A stretch of 64,000 nucleotides of DNA from Nocardioides albus (GTDB lineage Bacteria; Actinomycetota; Actinomycetes; Propionibacteriales; Nocardioidaceae): contig NZ_BMQT01000012.1 of assembly GCF_014648255.1 (NCBI RefSeq), forward strand, positions 1 to 64,000. Reading direction: 5' to 3'. A program made the position numbers and the translations under genes. The notes beneath the pieces are model-generated. The model saw nothing but the letters and a program-made list of their open reading frames with translations, was not told the origin of the DNA and did no database searches. Shown here in pieces: positions 57,549 to 64,000 of this stretch (its first letter is position 1; every line of letters starts with the position of its first letter).

Positions 57549-58772
57549 TCAGAAGTACGTCCGGACCAGCTCGGTCACGATGTAGTCGGTCTCCACGACC
57601 GGGATCAGCCGCCACTTGTCGAACGCCGTGCACGGGTGCGAGACCCCGAAGCCGACGAGATCGCCCGGCCTCAGTCCGGCGTCGGTGCGCAGGAAGGCGT
57701 GCTGGTCGCCCAGCTTCTCGACGGTGCCGTCGAGCGCCTCCGCAGAGCCGCTGCCGTTGCGCCGCACCGTGAGCGGGATCGGCAGGCCGTTGTCGTAGGG
57801 CGCATCCCGTCGACCCATGCCAACGATGCCCAGGCCCTCCTCGGGAGCCGAGAGGACCTGGGCCCAGACCTCGAGGGCCGGGTCCAGACTCCCCTCGATG
57901 CGGTTGTAGGGCGTCGTGTCGGCGTAGAGGCCATGGTCGTGGGAGACGTACGTCCCGCTGCGCAGCACCTTGCGAGGCGTCATCCCGTCCGGCCAGCCCG
58001 CGGACCAGCGCTCGGCGAGCACGTCGAAGAACGCGCTCCCACCTGCGGAGACGATCGCATCGGCGGCGACCAGGCCTTCGGTGAACAGGGTCGAGGCGAG
58101 CTCCTTGAGCCGGTCGAAGTAGTCACCGACGGCTGCCTGCGTCCCCAGCCCGCCCTCATAGCCGGCCACACCCGCCAGGAGTACGCCCGGAGTGGCGTCC
58201 ACCACCCGCGCGAGCTCGACCGCCGCCTCGACGGACCGGCAACCGGTGCGTCCGCCCGGGAAGCCCAGGTCGACCAGCACCGCCATCGGCCGGTCCTCGA
58301 CACCCACCAGGGCCGAAGCCTCGGCTGCGACCTGGACCCCCTCGACCGAGTCGACCCAGTGGAGATGGAGGAACTCCGGGTCGGCCGCACGCTCGGAGGC
58401 GACCCAGCTCAGCGCGCTGTGGTCGAGGATCTCGTTGGCGACCAGCACCCGGCGTACGCCAGCATGGCGAGCGACCAGGGCCTGGCTGGGCGAGGCGACC
58501 GTGATCGCCCACGCGCCGGCGTCCAGCTGCCGCCGGTAGAGCGAGGGCGCCATCGTGGTCTTGCCGTGCGGAGCGAGCAGCAGGTCGTGCTCGTCGACAA
58601 AGGCGGCGACGGTCGCGATGTTGTGCTCCAGCGCGTGCTTCTTGAGCACCATCGTCGGCCACGTGAACGAGCCGTCGAAGAGGTTGCGCCCGGAGGCTTC
58701 GTACGCAGTGAGGTCGACGGCTTCTCCTGGCTCCCAGAAGCCCTTGTCCGCCCAGGTCACGTGATCATCCAT
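57549..58772 (-). CDS. DSD1/D-threonine aldolase-like PLP enzyme
   Basis: The 407-residue alanine racemase-fold protein has the PLP Lys in LLAPHGKTTMAPSLYRRQL (about 64-82), a barrel with LVDLGFPGGRTG, and a C-terminal metal site GVSHPCTAFDKWRL with adjacent His and Cys, as in Zn-dependent D-serine dehydratases and D-threonine aldolases. It probably cleaves or dehydrates a D-hydroxy amino acid. It is divergent from a TetR gene that likely controls it. A second enzyme of the same type lies at 59505. Confidence 0.82.
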   Translation of the reverse strand: MDDHVTWADKGFWEPGEAVDLTAYEASGRNLFDGSFTWPTMVLKKHALEHNIATVAAFVDEHDLLLAPHGKTTMAPSLYRRQLDAGAWAITVASPSQALVARHAGVRRVLVANEILDHSALSWVASERAADPEFLHLHWVDSVEGVQVAAEASALVGVEDRPMAVLVDLGFPGGRTGCRSVEAAVELARVVDATPGVLLAGVAGYEGGLGTQAAVGDYFDRLKELASTLFTEGLVAADAIVSAGGSAFFDVLAERWSAGWPDGMTPRKVLRSGTYVSHDHGLYADTTPYNRIEGSLDPALEVWAQVLSAPEEGLGIVGMGRRDAPYDNGLPIPLTVRRNGSGSAEALDGTVEKLGDQHAFLRTDAGLRPGDLVGFGVSHPCTAFDKWRLIPVVETDYIVTELVRTYF

Positions 58773-58870
58773 CGGACAGAAACCTACCCACGGCCCGGCT
58801 GCGGGACACCGGGTTTTCGAGAAACCGTGGAAATCCCCAGGGAGGTATCGGCGTCGCTTATCGTGACGCC

Positions 58871-59503
58871 ATGGCCAACCTCCGTGCAGCCCAGAAGGCG
58901 ATGACTCGCCAGCTCCTCCTGGACGCGGCGATGGACCGGTTCGTCGCGAGCGGCTACGCGGCCACGACGATCGATGAGATCGCCTCGGCGGCGGGCACCA
59001 CCCGGGTGACGTTCTATGCCTACTTCCGCTCGAAGTCCGAGGTCATCAAGGCCTTGATCACCGAGCGCCTCGAGGATGACCTCGCCCAGCTCCGCTCACC
59101 GAAGGGCAGCTCGCTCGGCGGCCTCGCCGACGCGGTGGCGGCCGGCACCCGCGAGCAGCTCGGTGCCTGGATCCGGCAGGCGATGGCCCGATGGCCGGGG
59201 GTGCGCCCGATCGTCACGATCGCCCGCGCCGCGCAGGCCGTCGATCCCGATCTCACCCACATCGTCGACGCCTGGACGGACGAGACGATCGAGGACGTCA
59301 GCGCGGGCCTGGACAAGGCGGACCGGTTCGACGCCGACAGCCGGCGGCTGCGCGGCGCACTGGCGGTCGCGCAGCTCGACTACCTGTTCCAGCGCTGGGC
59401 CGACGGGTTCTGGGGTGTCGAGCAGGACCGTATGTGCGACCTGGTCACGGAGAGCTGGTTCCAGCTGCTGGGCGACCCGGACCAAACCTCGCCGAGCCGG
59501 TAG
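58871..59503 (+). CDS. TetR-family transcriptional regulator
   Basis: The 210-residue protein has the TetR HTH: AAMDRFVASGYAATTIDEIA and AGTTRVTFYAYFRSKSEVIK (about 17-58), and a helical ligand domain (DAWTDETIEDVSAGL, AVAQLDYLFQRWADGFW). It lies between two PLP-enzyme genes, divergent from the first and converging with the second. It probably controls one or both. Confidence 0.88.
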   Translation: MANLRAAQKAMTRQLLLDAAMDRFVASGYAATTIDEIASAAGTTRVTFYAYFRSKSEVIKALITERLEDDLAQLRSPKGSSLGGLADAVAAGTREQLGAWIRQAMARWPGVRPIVTIARAAQAVDPDLTHIVDAWTDETIEDVSAGLDKADRFDADSRRLRGALAVAQLDYLFQRWADGFWGVEQDRMCDLVTESWFQLLGDPDQTSPSR

Positions 59504-59504
59504 G

Positions 59505-60725
59505 TCACAGGAACGTCCGCCCCTCGCCCCGGTAGGTCGGCGCGACGGTGATGATCGAGTCACCCTCGACCAGATGGAGGGCATCGAGCCGCTCGCAGAC
59601 CTCACCGGCCTTCGCGTGGCGGAACCAGACCTTGTCGCCGATCGCGAGCTCGTCGGCGGCATGGCCGCGCAGCGGCGTCTGAACCTCTCCGGCGCCTTCG
59701 GTGGGGACGTACTCCAGCCCGAAGGGGTAGGTCGGGGTCGGGACCCGGTCGTGTCCGGGCGGGCCGGAGGCGACCCAGCCGCCACCGGCGACCGTGACGA
59801 TGCCGGGCGCGGGGCGCCGGACGACGCTCAGCCCGAAGTAGGCCGCCGGGTGGGGCGTGAAGCCGTCGTAGCGGTCGAAGAGCGTCGGACCGAAGAGCCC
59901 GGATCCGGCCGCGATCTCGGTCACCGAGAGGTCGGCGTGGGTGGACTCGATCGAGCCCGTGCCGCCGCCGTTGACGAACTCGAGGTCGGCCAGGGAGCGT
60001 ACGGCGGCGACGATCTTCCCGCGACGCTCGGTGATCTCGGCGATGGAGGCCCTCTTCATCCGCTTGATGACAGCCGCGGGCGGGTTGCCGCTGAGCGGGC
60101 GATCGACGGTGCCGGCGACCTGACCCTCGTACGCCATCAGTCCGACCAGCTGGAAGGCCGGGTCTTCGGCGACGATCCGGGCAAGAGCGACGGCCTCCTC
60201 GGGGGTGCGGATCGGGGAGCGGCGGGCACCGAGCCAGATGCGGCGCGCGACGACGAGGGCCGCGTCGAGATCGATGGCGACGCGTACGGGCGCGGCCGGG
60301 GTGCCGATCGCGGCCTTGACCAGCGCCAACCCTTCGGCGCTGTCGATCATCAGCGTGATCCGGGCGAGCTTCTCCTCGTCCTTCGCGAGGGCCGCGAGCC
60401 CGGCACGGTCCACGGCCGGGTAGCCGATCACGATGTCGTAGTGCGTCTCGGCCAGCCACAGCGCCTCGGCCAGGGTGAACGCCAGGATCCCCTCGTATCC
60501 CTCGCGGGCGAGCGCGCGGTCGATGAGCGCCCGACAGCGGACGGACTTGCTGGCCACCCTGATCGGGGTGCCTGCGGCGCGACGTACGAGGTCGTCGGCG
60601 TTGGCGTCGAACGCCGCCAGGTCGACCACGCCCACGGGTCCGTCGAGACCGGCGGTCGCGCGGTCGAACCGTTCGTGCTGCTGGCCGGAGAGATGGTGGG
60701 AGCGTTGAATAGAGGGCTTAACCAC
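59505..60725 (-). CDS. Second alanine racemase-fold PLP enzyme (amino acid deaminase/aldolase)
   Basis: The 406-residue protein starts with GTG (VVKPSIQRSHHLSGQQ) and has the PLP Lys in IRVASKSVRCRALIDRALA (about 49-67), barrel segments VNGGGTGSIESTHAD and TVAGGGWVASGPPG, and a C-terminal metal site WFRHAKAGEVCERLDA with His and Cys seven apart. Same family as the 57549 product. It is divergent from the aldonolactone oxidase gene, the order I recall in other actinobacteria. The stop lies one base from the TetR stop. Confidence 0.8.
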   Translation of the reverse strand: MVKPSIQRSHHLSGQQHERFDRATAGLDGPVGVVDLAAFDANADDLVRRAAGTPIRVASKSVRCRALIDRALAREGYEGILAFTLAEALWLAETHYDIVIGYPAVDRAGLAALAKDEEKLARITLMIDSAEGLALVKAAIGTPAAPVRVAIDLDAALVVARRIWLGARRSPIRTPEEAVALARIVAEDPAFQLVGLMAYEGQVAGTVDRPLSGNPPAAVIKRMKRASIAEITERRGKIVAAVRSLADLEFVNGGGTGSIESTHADLSVTEIAAGSGLFGPTLFDRYDGFTPHPAAYFGLSVVRRPAPGIVTVAGGGWVASGPPGHDRVPTPTYPFGLEYVPTEGAGEVQTPLRGHAADELAIGDKVWFRHAKAGEVCERLDALHLVEGDSIITVAPTYRGEGRTFL

Positions 60726-60756
60726 GACGCATGTGTCTATGCCCCGCGCGGCACTC

Positions 60757-60775
60757 GCGTCAACGTGGTTGACGC
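60757..60775. promoter_or_regulatory. Operator-like palindrome in divergent promoter
   Basis: GCGTCAA-CGTGG-TTGACGC is a perfect 7-bp inverted repeat with a 5-base centre, between the divergent PLP enzyme and oxidase genes. It is a candidate regulator site, possibly for the nearby TetR protein, which is inference. TTGAC words here also resemble -35 elements. Confidence 0.4.
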
Positions 60776-60837
60776 AACTGTTCCGGCGTACGGCCAATGC
60801 GTTGACCGTACGACGCGGACCCGCCACGCTTGCCCGC

Positions 60838-62145
60838 GTGGACGAGTGGCAGAACTGGGCCGGCAACCAGCAGACCGGCCGGGTCGAGGTGATCGTGCCT
60901 CGTGACGAGGCAGAGCTGTCGGCCGTCATCGTGGCCGCGGCGGAGGCCGGTCGGCAGGTGCGGCCGATCGGCGCGGGACACTCGTTCACTGCGATCGGCG
61001 CTCCGGTCGACGTCCAGGTCAGCCTGGATCGTCTCGCCGGGATCGTGCGGGCGGACTCGACGACCGGCCTGGTGACGGTGCGCGGCGGCACCCGGCTCAA
61101 GGTCCTCAACCGTGCGCTCGAGGCGCTCGGGCTGTCGATGACCAACCTCGGCGACATCGAGGAGCAGTCGATCTCCGGGGCGATCTCGACCGGCACCCAC
61201 GGGACCGGGGCCCGGTTCGGCGGTCTGGCGACCCAGGTACGCGGCCTGCGGCTGCTCCTCGCCGACGGCTCCGTCGTCTCCTGCTCGGCGTCGGAGAACC
61301 CGGAGATCTTCGACCTCGCCCGCGTGGGCCTCGGCGCGCTCGGGATCATCGTCGAGGTCACGCTCCAGACCGAGCCGCTCTTCGCGCTGAACGCACGCGA
61401 GGGCAACGGCTCGCTCGCAGAGGTGATGTCTTCGTTCGACGAGCACGCGTCTGGGACCGACCATTTCGAGTTCTACTGGTTCCCGCACACCACCCGGGTC
61501 CTCACCAAGCACAACACCCGGCTGCCGCTCCCGGAGACCCCGCTCGAGCCGGTGGGTCGGCTCCGCGGCTGGTTCGACGACGAGCTCCTCTCCAACACGG
61601 CCTTCGGAGCGACCGTCGGACTCGGGCTCCGGGTCCCTGGGCTGGTCAAACCGCTGGCCCGCTTCGCCGCCTCGGCCCTCTCGCCGCGCGAGTTCACCGA
61701 CGTCTCCTACCGCGTCTTCACCTCGCAGCGGAAGGTGCGGTTCGTGGAGAGCGAGTACGCCGTCCCGCGTGCCGTCGGCATGGACGTGCTCGCGTCGTTG
61801 CAGCGTGCGGTCGAAGCCTCGTCGTGGAACATCTCCTTCCCCGTCGAGGTCCGGGTCGCGGGCGCCGACGACATCCCGCTGTCCACCGGGTTCGAGCGGG
61901 AGAACGTCTACATCGCCATCCACACCGCGCCCTCCTCGCCTTGGCGCGAGGAGTACTTCGCGGCCTTCGAGCGCATCGCCGGCGAGGTCGGTGGCCGCCC
62001 GCACTGGGGCAAGATGCACACGCTCTCCGCGGCTGACCTGGCCGAACGCTATCCACGGTTCGGCGACTTCGTCGCGCTGCGGGACAAGCTCGACCCGTCT
62101 CGTACCTTCGGAAACCCTCACCTGGAGCACATCCTCGGCTCCTGA
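60838..62145 (+). CDS. FAD-dependent D-arabinono-1,4-lactone oxidase family
   Basis: The 435-residue protein starts VDEWQNWAGNQQTGRVEVIV, has the FAD-binding part with IGAGHSFTAI and SGAISTGTHGTGARFGGL (the THGTG loop, about 115-132), and the ALO C-terminal domain ending in PHWGKMHTL and DPSRTFGNPHLEHIL. It oxidises an aldonolactone or polyol with oxygen. GTG chosen because WxNWAGNQ is the normal N terminus; a leader from ATG at 60739 is possible. Confidence 0.87.
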   Translation: MDEWQNWAGNQQTGRVEVIVPRDEAELSAVIVAAAEAGRQVRPIGAGHSFTAIGAPVDVQVSLDRLAGIVRADSTTGLVTVRGGTRLKVLNRALEALGLSMTNLGDIEEQSISGAISTGTHGTGARFGGLATQVRGLRLLLADGSVVSCSASENPEIFDLARVGLGALGIIVEVTLQTEPLFALNAREGNGSLAEVMSSFDEHASGTDHFEFYWFPHTTRVLTKHNTRLPLPETPLEPVGRLRGWFDDELLSNTAFGATVGLGLRVPGLVKPLARFAASALSPREFTDVSYRVFTSQRKVRFVESEYAVPRAVGMDVLASLQRAVEASSWNISFPVEVRVAGADDIPLSTGFERENVYIAIHTAPSSPWREEYFAAFERIAGEVGGRPHWGKMHTLSAADLAERYPRFGDFVALRDKLDPSRTFGNPHLEHILGS

Positions 62146-62172
62146 CCCCTGCCGGTCGCGCTCGCGACCAGC

Positions 62173-63468
62173 TCAGGCAGCGGCCGGCTCCGGTTCGTCC
62201 TCGCGCGGGAAGTGGGTCTGCTTGAAACGTACGGCCATCCGGGTCGATGGACCCATGGCGGCCGCGGCGGCGACGACGATGACGGCGATGACGATCCACC
62301 CGGCGCCGCTGTAGAAGTCGGGGTGCCAGCCCATGGCGAGGAACGTGAACAGGGCCGGGGCCCAGGCGCCGCCGAGCTGGCGGCCGATGCCGGCGACCCC
62401 TTCGTACTCACCCCGTCGTTCGGGGTCCATGAGCTCGGCCTGGAAGGCCCACGAGGCCGACCCGATGGCCAGCTCGGCGCCGGTCACGGCGACGTGGCCG
62501 AGCCAGACCAGGAAGATCGTGAGGAACCCGCGGGTGTCGTGGGTGACCAGCGTGATCGCGCACGCGGCGACGAAGAACGCGCTGCTCCACCACACCCGGC
62601 GCAACGCGTCGCGGACGTTGCGGACGCCCTTCGAGGTGTAGGCCGGGAGGATGATGCACAGCACCGTGTTGGTCGCGAAGAGCCAGGCCAGGAGCCAGCG
62701 CGGCGAGTCGGTGTATTCGACCAGCCACAGCGGGATCACGGTGTGCAGCAGCACCTGGTTGGACCACAGCGTGCCGGTGAAGGTCGTCACCAGGAGCCAG
62801 CCGACGTTGCGCAGCGCACCCGGGCCCGGCAGCTTCTGGACGATCTCGCCCGCCGCGCGGCGCTCCTCGTGGGGAGCCATCGGCAGCCGGGTGATCCAGA
62901 CAGAGTTGGCGAGCCCGATGACCAGCGCGAAGAACGGCACGCCCCACTTGAGGACGGCGTCGGTCTCCAGCGCGAGCGCGATACCGGCGATCAGGGCGCC
63001 GATGGTGAAGCCGAGGTTGAGGCTGGAGTACATGAACGCCTGGGTCTCGACCCGCTCCTTGTCGGGGAGGACGTCGAGGACGTACGCATTCCGGCCGGCG
63101 CCGCCAGCATTGTTGACCACCTCGAAGACGACGATGACGCCCAGGTAGGCCCAGAAACCGTGGATGAACGGCATCAGCGCGAACATCGACGCGCTCAGCG
63201 CGGCGCTGATCGCCCAGACCCGCTTCGGGCCGATGAAGTCGGCCAGCTTGCCCATCGGGTAGGCGGTGAGGAACGACGCGATCCCCGCCACCGTCAGGCC
63301 CACGCCGATCTGCGCCGGGCTCAGACCGACGAACGCGACCAGGTAGAACGCGGCCGCGGTGTTGAACGTCCCGTCCCCCGCCGCGAAGAGCAACGACTGC
63401 GTCGCCAACCGCCGCGACAACGGTGTCGGCGGGATCAAGTTGTTGATGAAGACGGGCAGGGCGGGCAC
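62173..63468 (-). CDS. Major facilitator superfamily transporter
   Basis: The 431-residue membrane protein has about twelve helices (for example IGVGLTVAGIASFLTAYPMG, WAYLGVIVVFEVVNNAGGAG in part) and the loop motif MGKLADFIGPKRV (motif A-like, about 73-85). It shows no clear substrate signature; drug or metabolite export is the common role of such proteins. A GTG or ATG start at 63468 (MPALPVFINNLIPPTPLSRR) is normal for the family. Downstream of the oxidase, converging. Confidence 0.85.
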   Translation of the reverse strand: MPALPVFINNLIPPTPLSRRLATQSLLFAAGDGTFNTAAAFYLVAFVGLSPAQIGVGLTVAGIASFLTAYPMGKLADFIGPKRVWAISAALSASMFALMPFIHGFWAYLGVIVVFEVVNNAGGAGRNAYVLDVLPDKERVETQAFMYSSLNLGFTIGALIAGIALALETDAVLKWGVPFFALVIGLANSVWITRLPMAPHEERRAAGEIVQKLPGPGALRNVGWLLVTTFTGTLWSNQVLLHTVIPLWLVEYTDSPRWLLAWLFATNTVLCIILPAYTSKGVRNVRDALRRVWWSSAFFVAACAITLVTHDTRGFLTIFLVWLGHVAVTGAELAIGSASWAFQAELMDPERRGEYEGVAGIGRQLGGAWAPALFTFLAMGWHPDFYSGAGWIVIAVIVVAAAAAMGPSTRMAVRFKQTHFPREDEPEPAAA

Positions 63469-63551
63469 CGGCTGATTCCATCACCGCGACCGGGTGGTTG
63501 ACACCTGGTTTTAGCCGAGGCGTCACCAGCGTCGGCCGAAACGTCAGGCGC

Positions 63552-63589
63552 GTCGGCCGAGATGGCACCGTGGTGCCATCTCGGCCGAC
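63552..63589. repeat. Perfect 18-bp-arm palindrome in a repeat-rich gap
   Basis: GTCGGCCGAGATGGCACC (63552-63569) and GGTGCCATCTCGGCCGAC (63572-63589) are exact inverted repeats with a two-base centre. Around it GGCCGA-containing words recur (63529-63544, 63618-63656). It lies between two leftward genes, so it may terminate the beta-lactamase transcript or act as an operator for the transporter. Confidence 0.6.
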
Positions 63590-63648
63590 CGGAGTGACGC
63601 TTCGACCTGCGTACGTGACGCCTCGGCCGACCGCAGTGACGTTTCGGC

Positions 63649-64000
63649 TCAGGTTCGGCGGGAGGCGAGGGCGTCGACGGCGTCGCGGGCGGTGGCCGCG
63701 ATGGCGAGGTCGACGTCGTTCTGGATCCGGGCGGTGCGGTCGGAGTCGGTGAGTACGGCGATGGCGACGCGTCCACCAGGATGGGTGACGACGGCGATCT
63801 CGTGTCGCAGGGTGAGGAACCCGCCGGTCTTACCGGCGAGGTGGATGTCGTCGGCGAGCAGCTCGGCGGCGAGCCGGTGGGTGAAGACCTGCTTGCCCAT
63901 CGTCTCGCGCAGCATGGCGGTCGCCTCGGGCTTCGCGACCTCGTCACGCCAGACCCGCTCGAGCAGATCGACGCAGACCCGCGGTGAGCCGACGGTGGCG
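63649..64000 (-). CDS. Class A beta-lactamase-like serine hydrolase, C-terminal part
   Basis: The open frame runs in from the right edge (ATVGSPRVCVDLLERVWRDE) and ends at 63649 after 117 codons. It has AGKTGGFLTLRHEIAVV, containing the KTG triad of penicillin-recognising enzymes, and RVAIAVLTDSDRTARIQND. The SxxK and SDN motifs would be outside the window. Beta-lactamase or a related serine hydrolase; the class A fold is inferred from spacing. Confidence 0.78.
   Translation of the reverse strand, partial: ATVGSPRVCVDLLERVWRDEVAKPEATAMLRETMGKQVFTHRLAAELLADDIHLAGKTGGFLTLRHEIAVVTHPGGRVAIAVLTDSDRTARIQNDVDLAIAATARDAVDALASRRT

Overview
The window reads as the chromosome of a high-GC actinomycete, most likely a Nocardioides-like member of the Nocardioidaceae. 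The evidence is very high GC, frequent GTG starts and ATGA overlaps, a mycothiol-type maleylpyruvate isomerase-fold protein, ECF41 and BldG-type regulators, and a core gene order that, from memory, matches Streptomyces and Mycobacterium: holB-tmk, topA, bldG/helicase, tad pilus cluster, HAD hydrolase, small RNA, Fic-like protein. Genus assignment is inference.

Bases 1-14581 are mobile DNA. The left edge holds the end of an IS481-type insertion sequence. From about 0.6 kb to 14.45 kb lies an actinomycete integrative and conjugative element (AICE, pSAM2-like). A leftward operon encodes a GntR/KorSA-type repressor, a PP2C-like phosphatase and a membrane protein. Across a promoter carrying two 18-bp operators runs a long rightward operon: small proteins, a Nudix protein (Pif-like?), an FtsK/TraB DNA pump followed by 8-bp repeats resembling a clt locus, a DUF2637/SpdB-like protein, a primase-polymerase, a C5 DNA methyltransferase, a DUF3631 helicase-like protein, a striking symmetric array of twelve 9-bp iterons (candidate origin), an excisionase and a tyrosine integrase. 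The integrase ends beside a tRNA-Thr(CGT), the presumed attachment site. The second attachment site is not visible and probably lies left of the window.

Bases 14.6-31.6 kb are mostly core chromosome: a LysR regulator, two paralogous secreted proteins, a TAP-type secreted peptidase, holB and tmk, a six-gene operon of DUF4178-DUF2617-DUF4247-DUF350-membrane spermidine synthase-K+ channel, topA, a methyltransferase and a bldG-like anti-anti-sigma factor.

Bases 31.7-46.7 kb: a DUF1998 helicase, an accessory cassette of VWA protein, Ser/Thr kinase and HTH protein with overlapping ends, then a complete-looking tad locus (ssd, tadA, tadB, tadC, DUF4244 pilin, two TadE/G-like proteins). Next come a HAD hydrolase, a probable Ms1/MTS2823/scr3559-type small RNA with a promoter and an intrinsic terminator, and a degenerate Fic protein.

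Bases 46.7-64 kb are more strain-variable: a glycosyltransferase, tandem S1 secreted proteases, membrane proteins, an IclR/maleylpyruvate isomerase-like pair, a six-unit 29-bp palindromic tandem repeat, an ECF41 sigma factor with its AhpD-like partner and a matching promoter, two D-serine dehydratase-like PLP enzymes around a TetR regulator, an aldonolactone oxidase, an MFS transporter, and the end of a class A beta-lactamase-like gene running off the right edge.
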